35,377 nucleotides of DNA from JAGOUU01 sp964387745 (GCA_964387745.1 CAYLXL010000019.1:1-35377), one strand, 5' to 3'; counted from the first letter of the stretch, positions 1 through 8,771 are shown. Notes: generated by a model not told the origin, from the sequence alone. A program made the numbers and translations.

Positions 1-241
1 TTGGAGCTTTAGTTACTGTAGTAGTTACATCTGGCGTACCAGTTGCAGTTGGTGCACCTGTTATCGTACTAGTCACAGCTTGTGTATTAGTTTCAGTTGA
101 TCTAGGTGTTACTGTTCTAGTTATATCTCGCGTACTAGTTGCAGTTGGAGCTTTAGTTACTGTAGTAGTTACATCTCGTGTACTAGTTGCAGTTGGTGCA
201 CTTGTTACCGTACTAGTCACAGCTGGTGTATCAGTTGCTGT
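1..241 (-). repeat. 48-bp in-frame tandem repeats encoding 16-residue Thr-rich units
   Basis: Five consecutive 48-bp units are visible and the array continues past the window edge. The translated units keep Thr at positions 1, 3, 5, 9, 11 and 13 with few exceptions, while positions 4, 6, 7, 10, 14 and 15 vary. The units are diverged rather than identical, so this is an old array or one under selection. Confidence 0.85.
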
Positions 242-880
242 TCGCTCATCAGCAATAGTTTCAGTGATAGTTAACGTTTCCGTATAACATTCAGTATCAC
301 AACAATCTAAATAACTGTAGTCAATACATTCCATGTAAGTATCGCTATCTGTAACCGACTGCGTTGCAGTTCCTGTTATATCTGGCGTCTTAGTTGCTGT
401 CGACTCGTCAGTAATAGTTAATGTATCTGTATAACATTCAGTATCACAACAATCTAAATAACTATAATCAATACATTCTTCCTGGACTGGAGGCTCAAAA
501 GTTGCTATGGAAGCCTGCCTGACAATTATATCACTTGAAGCTGTAATTTTAAAATCAACTGTCTCAAGATACGTTTTATTTAATGCTGAATCAGTATTAA
601 TGCGATCAAGATCATTTAGATCATTATTATCATCTACTTTAAAAAGCGCATTTTGTTCTGCGCCAGAACCTATTATCAATAAACTAAAAGCAAGTAGAAA
701 TATCTGTGTTGGACTCAAGGATAACAAGAGGCTACTAGAATGAGCTACTTTTCTAGCAACTTCACTTTTTTTAAGAAACGCTCTATCTTTTGGACTCACT
801 AATGGTACAAAACCTCTTAAATGTTTATCTTTTTTGTTAACTTGTTTTTGTTTGCTAAGCGTTCTATTTCTTGCAGGCAT
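1..880 (-). CDS. Thr-rich repeat surface protein, 3' end outside window
   Basis: Open from an ATG at 878-880 to the window edge, 293 codons with no stop; a TAA lies two codons upstream, so this start is fixed. Residues 1-45 are basic, 51-73 are hydrophobic (signal anchor or atypical long signal peptide), followed by an acidic Asp/Asn stretch. Two copies of a Cys module then occur, core ECIDYSYLDCCDTECYT, with DNA at about 421-480 and 271-334. The rest is tandem 16-residue Thr-rich units of the type TATSTRDVTTTVTKAP. No family is recognised. The layout (anchor, Cys modules, Thr-rich stalk) suggests an exported or surface protein; that is inference. The Shine-Dalgarno is weak. Confidence 0.75.
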   Translation of the reverse strand, partial: MPARNRTLSKQKQVNKKDKHLRGFVPLVSPKDRAFLKKSEVARKVAHSSSLLLSLSPTQIFLLAFSLLIIGSGAEQNALFKVDDNNDLNDLDRINTDSALNKTYLETVDFKITASSDIIVRQASIATFEPPVQEECIDYSYLDCCDTECYTDTLTITDESTATKTPDITGTATQSVTDSDTYMECIDYSYLDCCDTECYTETLTITETIADERTATDTPAVTSTVTSAPTATSTRDVTTTVTKAPTATSTRDITRTVTPRSTETNTQAVTSTITGAPTATGTPDVTTTVTKAP

Positions 881-1147
881 AGTTTAATCCAAATCTGATT
901 CTGTGTTAGATTTTTTTAACAGACATCTAATGTTTAAAGTAACACTAGCATCGTGGAGTCAAATAAATATAAAATCAAGGATTAATGCTTTTCATCTGTA
1001 CTACTCCTTTAGATGATTGAATAAATTTCAAGTCAAATCCATAATTCTTGAACTGTGTTTATCAAATACATAATCCAATACTTAAAATATTATTTCGTTC
1101 TTGGATTACATAAATTTAATTATACCTAACCACCTATTACAGGCTTA

Positions 1148-2209
1148 TCAGCAGGTATAGCTACATACAGGCGTATCGGTACCAAAATCTTGCCCAACAA
1201 AGCAAATTCTACCATCTAATTTATTAGCTAAATCTTGAACGATACTATTAGCTTGAGCCACTCCCATAACTGCATCTAAGGTTGCTTTGTGTACATCAGC
1301 GCATTGCAATGTATGAATATCAGTTTTAGTAATTTCAATTATTAACTGGCCATTGATACTAATTTTGTATCTATTGGCTGTTGGCACGTAACTGAATTTT
1401 TTATCGCTGTACTGATTGTTCCACTGATTTGTTTGTATAGCTACAGGGCAACTGAATCCCTGAAATAATGTGCAAACTGGCACTGATGATGGAGTTGGCA
1501 CAGGTGCTGGACAAGAAGGAGCTGGTGCAGCAGGTTCATACGATGGCATAGGGACTGGCGCTTTAGGCACTGGTACAGGTGCTACCGGTACAGGAACTGG
1601 CCCTTTAGGCACTGGTACAGGTGCTACNNNNNNNNNNNNNNNNNNNNNNNNNNNNNNNNNNNNNNNNNNNNNNNNNNNNNNNNNNNNNNNNNNNNNNNNN
1701 NNNNNNNNNNNNNNNNNNNNNNNNNNNGGTACAGGAACTGGCCCTTTAGGCACTGGTACAGGTGCTACCGGTACAGGAACTGGCCCTTTAGGCACCGGTA
1801 CAGGTGCTACCGGTACAGGAACTGGCGCTTTTGGCACCGGTACAGGTGCTACTGGTACAAGAACTGGCGCTTTAGGCACTGGTACAGGTGCTACTGGTAC
1901 AGGGACTGGCGCTTTTGGCGCTGGAGCTTTAGGCCATGTTTGTACCTTTGCAGAACGTTGATGCTTCGTATTTTCTGTGCGGGCCTGCACAGCTGCAGCC
2001 TTATGATTAAGTCGTACTTCAGAGTGTTGAGTGTTTAATGTATTCTGTTCCTTAACAGGAAAAAAATTTATCGGAGAATTGGGTCTTAGCACATCCCCTT
2101 CTTTTGAATCTAACCTAGTGAATGATTGAAATCTTGGTGAAAAATCATCTTTTCTTGCCACAGATAATACTGTAATCAACCCTGCAAATGTCGCGAGTAT
2201 TTTAAACAT
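1148..2209 (-). CDS. Secreted Pro/Val-repeat protein with Cys-containing C-terminal domain
   Basis: Starts with a short hydrophobic leader (residues 1-18, MFKILATFAGLITVLSVA), preceded by AAGGAG at 2215-2220, five bases from the ATG. A polar segment to about residue 95 leads into a Pro/Val/Ala/Lys repeat of 14-residue units (type KAPVPVPVAPVPVP). The last roughly 125 residues are a non-repetitive domain with seven Cys, ending in CSYTC. No family is recognised. A 100-N gap (1628-1727) interrupts the repeat, so true length is unknown; the reading frame is open on both sides. Export is inferred from the leader; a surface stalk with a disulfide-bonded head is one possible reading. Confidence 0.75.
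   Translation of the reverse strand: MFKILATFAGLITVLSVARKDDFSPRFQSFTRLDSKEGDVLRPNSPINFFPVKEQNTLNTQHSEVRLNHKAAAVQARTENTKHQRSAKVQTWPKAPAPKAPVPVPVAPVPVPKAPVLVPVAPVPVPKAPVPVPVAPVPVPKGPVPVPVAPVPVPKGPVPVXXXXXXXXXXXXXXXXXXXXXXXXXXXXXXXXXXVAPVPVPKGPVPVPVAPVPVPKAPVPMPSYEPAAPAPSCPAPVPTPSSVPVCTLFQGFSCPVAIQTNQWNNQYSDKKFSYVPTANRYKISINGQLIIEITKTDIHTLQCADVHKATLDAVMGVAQANSIVQDLANKLDGRICFVGQDFGTDTPVCSYTC
1552..1916 (-). repeat. 42-bp tandem repeat array (Pro/Val-rich coding)
   Basis: Near-identical 42-bp units code for 14 residues each. Units differ by a few bases (Ala/Gly after Lys, one Leu for Pro). The array holds the 100-N gap. The opposite strand of the same array is also open and would code Gly/Thr repeats; I treat that as a by-product of the repeat. 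Confidence 0.9.
1628..1727. other. Assembly gap, 100 N, inside 42-bp repeats
   Basis: Exactly 100 N, the usual placeholder for unknown size. From the repeat phase on either side, the missing length should be 1 + 42n bases (1, 43, 85, 127), and 100 does not fit. Confidence 0.95.
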
Positions 2210-2584
2210 CTTAACTCCTTTTAATTTTTTATAGTTTTTCGACTGTTTTTATCTATAAATTTCAACCTTAACTATGAATTTAACAGACCCAATTCTATAT
2301 CAATGTCTTTAGATGTCAATAAGAATTATCACATAGAATTCTGCATCAAATTGATCGTGCATAAATTAATTCTATACCGTTCTGGTTAATACTAGTAATG
2401 AATTTATTGATTGCGTCATCCCAGATCTCTGAGAATAATATCCAATTATAATTATTTTTAAAGATTAACAGGGAGTAGATCGTGCTGGCTGCAATGAAGG
2501 TGATTTTAATTTTTCTCTCTCTAGTATTTTAAGTGAGAGAGAGAAAGCTAGGATCGGTGACAGGTAACAACTAAAAATTCAAAT
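2210..2584. other. Intergenic, AT-rich, with one perfect hairpin
   Basis: 375 bp without a convincing gene. It should contain the promoter of the minus-strand gene starting at 2209; I cannot pick -35/-10 boxes with confidence. The one clear structure is an inverted repeat at 2512-2546. Confidence 0.6.
2512..2546. repeat. 11-bp perfect inverted repeat (CT/GA stem)
   Basis: Arms TTTCTCTCTCT (2512-2522) and AGAGAGAGAAA (2536-2546) with a 13-base loop, 38 bp past the stop of the L,D-transpeptidase-like gene on the minus strand. It could end that transcript, but there is no clean U-run on either strand and the stem is not GC-rich. Confidence 0.5.
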
Positions 2585-3379
2585 TTACAAAAACTGCGAA
2601 TTATTAATCCAAGAATTATTAGGATAATAGGCAAAAACAATGCTCCCACCCTGTATTTCATTGATTAATGTTTTAACAATTTTGGTATCTACTGCTGGAC
2701 AGCCAAAACTTTTTCCAACCTGACCTCTTTTTTTGGCCGAGCGATCATTAACATAGCTTGCACCATGAATTACAACATGTCTCTTATATACATTATCATT
2801 AATATTTTTTTCTAAACCATGTAAATATAATGATTTACCTTTTTTGCCTATATAAGTCTTACCTGTTTTCATTACTCCGATACTTGATTGATGGCTTTCA
2901 GGTCTATTCGAGAAGTTTGTAGCGATTGCTCCACCAGATCTAACCCCATGACTTACATATGTATTGAGATTAACTTTTTTCTTATTCATATCAATTACCC
3001 ACATCCGTTTTTTATTTGACGGCTGGCTGTAATCAATAATAGTTAATTTAGGATTATCTACAAGATCTTTTTCTTCTGCTGCTTTATAAGCAGTAACTGC
3101 TAGAGTTAATATTTTCTTAGGAATAGTAACAGCATTTTTTATTTCTTTATCTAGACTGTAAGTTTTTTTTTCAACCACTTTTGGTTTAGACGCTTCATCA
3201 ATACTGCCAACTGGAGGCTCTTGGTTAGCAGCGTTATCTAACTCCGTACTTTCAATTGTATCGACAGTATTAACAACATCGATAGTATTCAATTTTTTAT
3301 AAATTACGACAAACAAAACCATAATGATTATTGCCGTTATTATATAGGGTATGTATCGGGTAATCTTATTCTTAAGCAT
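2585..3379 (-). CDS. Membrane-anchored murein L,D-transpeptidase-like protein
   Basis: 264 residues: cytoplasmic N-terminus, one membrane segment at about 10-28, a linker, then a catalytic domain. H205 (VVIHGASY) and C227 (GKSFGCPAV) match the His...Ser-x-Gly-Cys signature of the murein L,D-transpeptidase catalytic family (YkuD_2 type). It also carries the upstream motif YVSHGVRSGG seen in that family. Such enzymes make 3-3 crosslinks or attach proteins to peptidoglycan meso-DAP; which reaction occurs here cannot be told. The active domain would face the periplasm. It stands alone on the minus strand; a 15-bp palindrome lies 16 bp upstream of the start. Confidence 0.85.
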   Translation of the reverse strand: MLKNKITRYIPYIITAIIIMVLFVVIYKKLNTIDVVNTVDTIESTELDNAANQEPPVGSIDEASKPKVVEKKTYSLDKEIKNAVTIPKKILTLAVTAYKAAEEKDLVDNPKLTIIDYSQPSNKKRMWVIDMNKKKVNLNTYVSHGVRSGGAIATNFSNRPESHQSSIGVMKTGKTYIGKKGKSLYLHGLEKNINDNVYKRHVVIHGASYVNDRSAKKRGQVGKSFGCPAVDTKIVKTLINEIQGGSIVFAYYPNNSWINNSQFL

Positions 3380-3395
3380 AGTCTACCTCTTTATA

Positions 3396-3410
3396 AGTAA
3401 CTAAGTTACT
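3396..3410. promoter_or_regulatory. Palindrome upstream of the L,D-transpeptidase-like gene
   Basis: AGTAACT-A-AGTTACT, perfect two-fold symmetry, 16 bp before the start codon at 3379. Its size and position fit an operator, but a chance AT-rich palindrome is possible. Confidence 0.3.
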
Positions 3411-3501
3411 GAAATAACAATAATAGCCATAGATTATACCATCTCAAGAGTATAATGGAAACCATTTTTTAGTTAATAGCTTAAGATATGTTTAAAATTC
3501 A

Positions 3502-3672
3502 ATGACCTATATAATTTCTGTAATGACTTGTTATAATCGGCCCGTAACAGCAGGAAATATATTATTAGGTGGCTTTATAGGTGGTGGTGTTGATGCAGCA
3601 ACTGGAGCAACTTTTGATTATCCCGATAATATTGAAGTTACTATGAAAAATGATAAGTCCGCTAAAGCTTAA
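3502..3672 (+). pseudogene. Remnant of a glycine-zipper lipoprotein-type gene (C-terminal end only)
   Basis: A 56-codon frame from ATG 3502 to TAA 3670-3672, with a stop at 3493-3495. From residue 17 it reads AGNILLGGFIGGGVDAATGA, then FDYPDNIEV. The pattern GN..GG.IG..VD..TGA..YP is one I know from the C-terminus of small lipoproteins in Legionella-, Acinetobacter- and Psychrobacter-type bacteria, usually over 100 residues long. Here the signal peptide and most of the body are missing. A plus-strand terminator follows directly at 3690-3717, which supports a former plus-strand gene. It could instead be a short functional peptide. Confidence 0.55.
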
Positions 3673-3689
3673 GTATCACCAATACAACT

Positions 3690-3717
3690 AGGCGAGTTTA
3701 CTCGCCTTATTTTTTTA
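3690..3717 (+). terminator. Rho-independent terminator
   Basis: Stem AGGCGAG (3690-3696), loop TTTA, stem CTCGCCT (3701-3707), then TATTTTTTT. The T-run lies on the plus strand, so it ends transcription coming from the 3502-3672 remnant. It overlaps the TAA of the ankyrin gene on the other strand at 3707-3709. Confidence 0.85.
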
Positions 3718-5653
3718 ACTGCTGGCGTTGTGCTAAGCGCTTTTGCATTCTCTCAATAGCTTTATCTTTTTCTGTGGTAGCTACTGGAATAATTTGTGGT
3801 CTTACACCTATTCTCTCGACAAAATCAAAAGATATTAACTCGTCTACTAAAGACCCTTCTGGCACATCGATTGTTTTTGCAAGTTCCGCCACCTGTTTAT
3901 CTAAGCCGGAATCTTTTTTCTGTAAAAAAGTAACGACGCTTTGTTTTGCCTTGCTTCGCAATAAAAAAGGCCTCACATCATATTCTTGAAAAATATGTTT
4001 AAAACCATGTGCCTTAAGCGCCGCTAAGAGCCATACCAAAATTAATTGTTCATTAGTATCACTAACCAAGTCAAAATAATATATGGGTATATTAAAAGCT
4101 GAAATATTTTTTAAATTTTTTCTTACTGGAGATGCACCAGCCTTTAACAATTTAATGACGATATCAGCATACCTGAGTTCAACTGCCGCCTGTAATGGCG
4201 TAGTCCCAGTCGACAATCGAGGGTGATCACAAACTGCTTCAGCTAAAAGAAGAACATCTAAGACATCACCATGGTTATTTAAAGCAGCTTCATAAACTAA
4301 CGTATTTTCATCCGCAGACAAATGATTAACCAAAGCGCCAAACTCAATCAATAACTTTATATTTTCTACCTTTCCATTTTTTACGGCTGCCATAAGAGGG
4401 GTATCAATGTCATGTGTGTGAGACCTGTGCAAATCTGGTAAAAACTTTTTGAATCTGGCAAAAACCTGGATCACCTCAACTCTCTTAGCTATACCATCTA
4501 AACTTTTTGGGGCACTTTCAATATCAGCAATAGAAGCTGATAATATCTGACTTACTTCATTCACACTGATTAATGTTTTAATCACTCCCTGATAATGAAC
4601 TTGTAGATGACTTGGTAAAAATTTTATACCTACTGGTATCTCACTTCTTGCATCCTTTTCTTCATGGATAATATCTTCGCGCAATATATCTTCTTCGTAT
4701 AAAAATTCCTCGTGCAAACATTCTTTAAACAAACTAGGAACCTCATCTAGTTCAGCAATGTACTGTGCTGTTAGTTTTTCACGCTGCAATCTTTGATCAC
4801 TTAAAACCTTTTCCAGCTCATAGCTTATAAGAGCTAAAGTTGACATTTGATACAATATATTATGATGATCCCTACAAACATGGGCTAACATCCACGTGAT
4901 TCGCCACAAGCCTTCAAATTCAGTAAACATTTCTTCTTGTAGAGTATTTCTTTTACTTAGAAGACTACTGGATAAAACTGAAGGTTTTGAAGAGCGCAAT
5001 AACTGATCTTTTTCATCATATAACGACTTACCTAAAACCTTTTGGGCATTAAATAGCTCGAACAATCTCAGTTGTTGACGATACTGCTTAGATTCAGAGT
5101 TAATAATTTCATCTCTGCCATTCTGTTCAATTGTCAAAATTTTAGATTGCAATAATTGATAGAATTCATCACAAGCCAATTTTAATATATTTTCTCGACT
5201 CTCTTCTTCTCTATCAATTAAACCGACAATCTCAGATAGCAAAGGCAATTCCACAGACTCTTCTTGTAATATTGGTGAACCACCTCTTGACGGGAACTGG
5301 CTGGAAAAAGCAGAAGTTTCCATTTGTGTCAACAAAGGTGGTAACGAAATTTCTGGGTACTTTCTTAAGCATGCACTTCTCACGCCAGGATCGGAAATAA
5401 TATCTGTAAATATTCTTTTTTGGTTATCAGTACTTAACTCATATCCTAATTGCTTTAATTTTGAGACACATTTTACTGTATAAGCAAGCTTGTTAATATT
5501 ATTGCTCGAATAATGTTCTTCTAACTGATGTATCGTGATTTTATTCTGCCATAGTTCCTTCAAATCTGACACACTATCAGCAACAACGCATTGAGATCGT
5601 AAACTTAAATGTAAATGACTGTTACTGAAGTGATAAAAAGGCTCATTGGTCAG
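3707..5653 (-). CDS. Ankyrin-repeat protein, C-terminal part (continues across gap)
   Basis: A GTG at 5570-5572 would give 621 residues, but the frame stays open upstream for 27 more codons until the N gap at 5654-5663. It is therefore probably the second part of one gene whose first part is 5664-6377. Ankyrin repeats lie at about residues 388-500 (numbered from the GTG), with TPLMAAVKNG and TTPLQAAVEL as the clearest helix starts. Before them is a long helical region rich in Glu/Leu; after them a charged tail. Ankyrin domains bind proteins. In intracellular gammaproteobacteria such proteins are often secreted effectors, but no secretion signal is shown here. No enzyme domain is recognised. 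Confidence 0.8.
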   Translation of the reverse strand: MTNEPFYHFSNSHLHLSLRSQCVVADSVSDLKELWQNKITIHQLEEHYSSNNINKLAYTVKCVSKLKQLGYELSTDNQKRIFTDIISDPGVRSACLRKYPEISLPPLLTQMETSAFSSQFPSRGGSPILQEESVELPLLSEIVGLIDREEESRENILKLACDEFYQLLQSKILTIEQNGRDEIINSESKQYRQQLRLFELFNAQKVLGKSLYDEKDQLLRSSKPSVLSSSLLSKRNTLQEEMFTEFEGLWRITWMLAHVCRDHHNILYQMSTLALISYELEKVLSDQRLQREKLTAQYIAELDEVPSLFKECLHEEFLYEEDILREDIIHEEKDARSEIPVGIKFLPSHLQVHYQGVIKTLISVNEVSQILSASIADIESAPKSLDGIAKRVEVIQVFARFKKFLPDLHRSHTHDIDTPLMAAVKNGKVENIKLLIEFGALVNHLSADENTLVYEAALNNHGDVLDVLLLAEAVCDHPRLSTGTTPLQAAVELRYADIVIKLLKAGASPVRKNLKNISAFNIPIYYFDLVSDTNEQLILVWLLAALKAHGFKHIFQEYDVRPFLLRSKAKQSVVTFLQKKDSGLDKQVAELAKTIDVPEGSLVDELISFDFVERIGVRPQIIPVATTEKDKAIERMQKRLAQRQQLKK

Positions 5654-5663
5654 NNNNNNNNNN
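5654..5663. other. Assembly gap, 10 N, splitting the ankyrin gene
   Basis: Ten N between two minus-strand frames that are both open into the gap. Taken literally, ten bases shift the frame and produce an artificial stop at 5643. A true length divisible by three would join both parts. Confidence 0.9.
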
Positions 5664-6377
5664 AGTATTGAAGATTTTTAAGCCATAGTAATAAGGCTCG
5701 TAATCTTTGCCGTCGTAAGGTGGTGCAAGTGGTGCACATGCTATCCTGCTTATTATATTTTCAAATTTTTGACATAATACAACCCTGCCCTCCGGATATT
5801 TATCAGGCACAAATTTAAGATCAAAATCTGATATGGATGCCAAACGTTTGATTTGCTGCAAATCAGTACTTTCTTGAGTGGTCCAAGTTAATAATAAATT
5901 ATACAAGACTTGACTACCAACTAACCGAATATCCCAATCAGCTATGCCAGCCGTAAGAAATTCTTCATTTATACGAAAAATTAAATGTGCATAACTATAA
6001 GGTAACATCGTCAAAGGAATGTAGAACAAATTATTTAAGCGCATGCTTGCTGGATGATTATCTTCTATCGCTTGGCGAAGATTGCGATTCAATACGCTTG
6101 ATACATAAGATATTAAAGAAAAAATTTTTTGCAAGGTATCAGGTTGAATGCTTTGTCGCAGATCTTTGAAAACTGTAACTTTGTACAATGTATCAAACTG
6201 TTGCTTGGTTAATCTCTTATCAAAAGACCTCCCTACTTCTGTCACTACTTGGGAGAGCTTTAAGATATCATTTTTGAACAAACGAATGTCTTGTTTATTA
6301 AAGAAGCTGTTAAACTCACACGCAACTACAGCTAAGCTCAATTCATGAGTTGCGGTTTTTAAATATTTAATTAACAT
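5664..6377 (-). CDS. N-terminal part of the gap-split ankyrin-repeat gene
   Basis: ATG at 6377, 238 codons up to the N gap. The apparent stop at 5643 depends on reading exactly ten unknown bases, so I do not trust it. The segment looks alpha-helical (many Leu/Ile/Arg/Lys), without signal peptide, membrane segment or recognised domain. It ends in a Tyr-rich stretch (DYEPYYYGLKIFNT) just before the gap. With the downstream part it would make a protein of about 885 residues plus the unknown gap. Confidence 0.7.
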
Positions 6378-6556
6378 AGCAAGATGATATACTTAAAATT
6401 ATAATTTTGCTTGTATAATAACTTGTTTTAATTAAATAGTCGATAGTAATTTATTTAAGCAACAATAGTGAGTTACAACCCTTTGATTATAGTGATTAAT
6501 CTTTAAATTTTGGTTTAGCATTAATGCCTAAATCATCTCCTCTGGAAAGTTCAGGC

Positions 6557-7660
6557 TCATCCAGTTTGCACGAGGCAGTTACCCAGTGTCATTTTTATTA
6601 ACTCTAAATCCACTTCGTAGCTGTATTTATTTTGGCTTGAATAGCACTCACCAACTGACTCAAGCAATACCATTTTTACTTTTTTATCACTATTTTTTTT
6701 ATCTCTACTTATCGCCTCATAAAACTCATCTAAAAAAACACTAGAAAAAAGCTCTGGTCTTAAGTAGTCATCTAATTTAAACATCTTAATGATCTTAACA
6801 ATAGACTCAAATTCTCGCTGCTTTAAAATATTCATTTGCAATGAGATAAAACTTTCAAAAACTATACCTATGGCAACAGCATACCCATGCGAAATCTTAT
6901 AATCACTAGCAGCCTCAATAGCATGACCAATGGTATGACCAAAATTTAATTGGTGTCTTACTCCTAAGTTTTCATGCTCATCCTGATTAACTATATTTGT
7001 CTTTATTTCTATGGACTTGGCAATAACAATATTTAAGATATCAAAATATTTTTTATTATTTTGTCTGGCTAATAAGGTTTTAGAATTCTTAATTAATAAA
7101 TTAAAATAATCTTTATCGCTGATAAGAGCATGTTTAATAATTTCAGCAAAGGCTGAAATATATTCATGATTATTCAAAGTTGTTAAAAACAAAGACTCTA
7201 TAATTACGAGATCGGGTTGTTTAAAACAGCCAATTAAATTTTTACCTTTAGCGGTATTGACAGCCGTCTTACCACCAATAGCTGCATCAACCATGGCTAA
7301 CAAAGTTGTTGGGATATAAATAACACTTACCCCACGCATATAAGTCGCTGCAACAAAGCCAACCAGATCAGTGACCACTCCGCCACCCAAAGCAATAAGA
7401 CAAATCTTTTTATCATAATTCTGATCTAACAAATAGTCTTCTAATTGAGTTTTGGTCTCTCGAGTTTTATATCTTTCACCACTTGGAATAACATAGTTAT
7501 CAATACTATATTGATTATCTAAGCTGGCTTGTAATATTTTTTCTATTTTATCTAAGTATAATTCCGCAACAATATTGTCAGTCACAATGACTATGGTTGA
7601 TGGCTTTTTCTTGTCTATAAAAGTTATTAAATCTTGATATTCAGTAGATAAATTTGACAT
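6557..7660 (-). CDS. aroB: 3-dehydroquinate synthase
   Basis: Converts DAHP to 3-dehydroquinate (second step of the shikimate pathway; NAD and divalent metal dependent, cytosolic). 367 residues, normal length. Visible motifs: GGGVVTDLVGF (NAD binding), IPTTLLAMVDAAIGGKTAVN, and the metal ligands Glu in FAEIIKHAL, His in NFGHTIGHA and His in SHGYAVAIG. Last gene of the aroA-aroK-aroC-aroB operon; the ATG lies one base after the aroC stop, so translation is probably coupled. Confidence 0.97.
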   Translation of the reverse strand: MSNLSTEYQDLITFIDKKKPSTIVIVTDNIVAELYLDKIEKILQASLDNQYSIDNYVIPSGERYKTRETKTQLEDYLLDQNYDKKICLIALGGGVVTDLVGFVAATYMRGVSVIYIPTTLLAMVDAAIGGKTAVNTAKGKNLIGCFKQPDLVIIESLFLTTLNNHEYISAFAEIIKHALISDKDYFNLLIKNSKTLLARQNNKKYFDILNIVIAKSIEIKTNIVNQDEHENLGVRHQLNFGHTIGHAIEAASDYKISHGYAVAIGIVFESFISLQMNILKQREFESIVKIIKMFKLDDYLRPELFSSVFLDEFYEAISRDKKNSDKKVKMVLLESVGECYSSQNKYSYEVDLELIKMTLGNCLVQTG

Positions 7661-7661
7661 A

Positions 7662-8771
7662 TTAAAGCTCTGAGTAATTTACTGTTTTATTCATAAGTAT
7701 TAAATCAGCCATGACTAAAACTGCCATCGCTTTCACCACCGGCACGGCTCTAATAGCCACACAAGGATCATGTCGTGAACCATCAGGTAAAATAAATTGT
7801 TGGGGCTGTCCATAGATATCAATTGTATTTTGATTTTTTTTGATGCTAGAAGTCGGTTTAAAAGCGATCCGGGCGATAACATCCATACCAGTACTAATAC
7901 CACCTAGTGTTCCGCCCGCATGATTACTTGCCAAAGGCTTGTCACTATGAATTATAAACTCGTCATTATGTTCTGAGCCCTGCATTAATGCAGCATTAAT
8001 ACCCTCACCTATTTCAAAACTCTTAGAGGCAGGAATCGATAACATAGCTTTTGCAAGATTTGCTTCTAATTTCTCATACACAGGATCGCCTAAACCAAAT
8101 GGTAGGCCATTAACTATTACTTCAACAATACCACCTAATGATTCACCCTCTTGCTTAGCTTTTATAATTTTATCTTGCATTAAAGTTTGAGCTTGCGGAT
8201 CAAAGCAAAAAATTGGGCTATCATAAATAGCAGATTCTATAGTAGTTAAATCTTTAAGGTCTTCTGCAGAAATGCTGTTTATACTGCTGATAGATTTAAT
8301 ATAGCTTAGGACTTTAATATTAAATTTATCTAAAATTTTTTGTGCTACAGCGCCTGCTGCCACGCGACAAGCTGTCTCACGAGCCGAAGCCCTACCGCCG
8401 CCCTTATAGTCAAAAATTCCATATTTTTTTAGATAACTATAATTAGCATGCCCAGGACGATATAAGTATTTAATAGGCTCGTATTTACTACTGTCGTAAT
8501 CTTTATTAGGTATAATTATACTAATAGGCGCACCTGTGGTTTTATTTTCAAAAACCCCAGAATAAATCTCAGCCCTATCGGACTCTGCTCGTGGTGATGT
8601 ATAGATATTACGCCCAGGTGAACGCTTCTCTAATGCCGAATTAACATCTTCAATATTTAATTCTATACCCGCTGGGCAACCATCTATCACCACGCCGATA
8701 GCTTTACCATGAGACTCACCCCATGTGGTTATTTTAAATATATTACCAAAGCTATTACTCGCCAAAATCAC
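7662..8771 (-). CDS. aroC: Chorismate synthase
   Basis: Makes chorismate from EPSP, needing reduced FMN. 369 residues, normal length. Motifs: TTWGESHG, VIDGCPAGI, RSPGRN..TSPRAESD, YRPGHANYSY and GGGRASARETACRVAAGA. TTWGESHG, IDGCPAG and RSPGR..TSPR match what I recall of chlamydial AroC better than the enterobacterial TTFGESHG, VDGVPPG and RRPGTSRYTTQR. The start overlaps the end of aroK by 17 bp and the stop is one base from aroB, so the operon is tightly coupled. Confidence 0.97.
   Translation of the reverse strand: MILASNSFGNIFKITTWGESHGKAIGVVIDGCPAGIELNIEDVNSALEKRSPGRNIYTSPRAESDRAEIYSGVFENKTTGAPISIIIPNKDYDSSKYEPIKYLYRPGHANYSYLKKYGIFDYKGGGRASARETACRVAAGAVAQKILDKFNIKVLSYIKSISSINSISAEDLKDLTTIESAIYDSPIFCFDPQAQTLMQDKIIKAKQEGESLGGIVEVIVNGLPFGLGDPVYEKLEANLAKAMLSIPASKSFEIGEGINAALMQGSEHNDEFIIHSDKPLASNHAGGTLGGISTGMDVIARIAFKPTSSIKKNQNTIDIYGQPQQFILPDGSRHDPCVAIRAVPVVKAMAVLVMADLILMNKTVNYSEL

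Noticed and set aside
1..241. Possible CRISPR-like array
   Set aside because: The 48-bp units are contiguous, diverged and in frame, with no unique spacers between identical repeats.
507..743. Plus-strand frame of 78 residues
   Set aside because: Lies wholly inside the minus-strand Thr-repeat gene, which has a clear start, membrane segment and repeats.
1470..1961. Open plus-strand frame with Gly/Thr repeats
   Set aside because: It is the reverse strand of the 42-bp Pro/Val array, which is open in both directions by composition. No ribosome site, and the minus frame has leader and Shine-Dalgarno.
5643..5663. Stop codon closing the 5664-6377 frame
   Set aside because: Reached only by reading ten N as an exact length; the other frame is open into the same gap.
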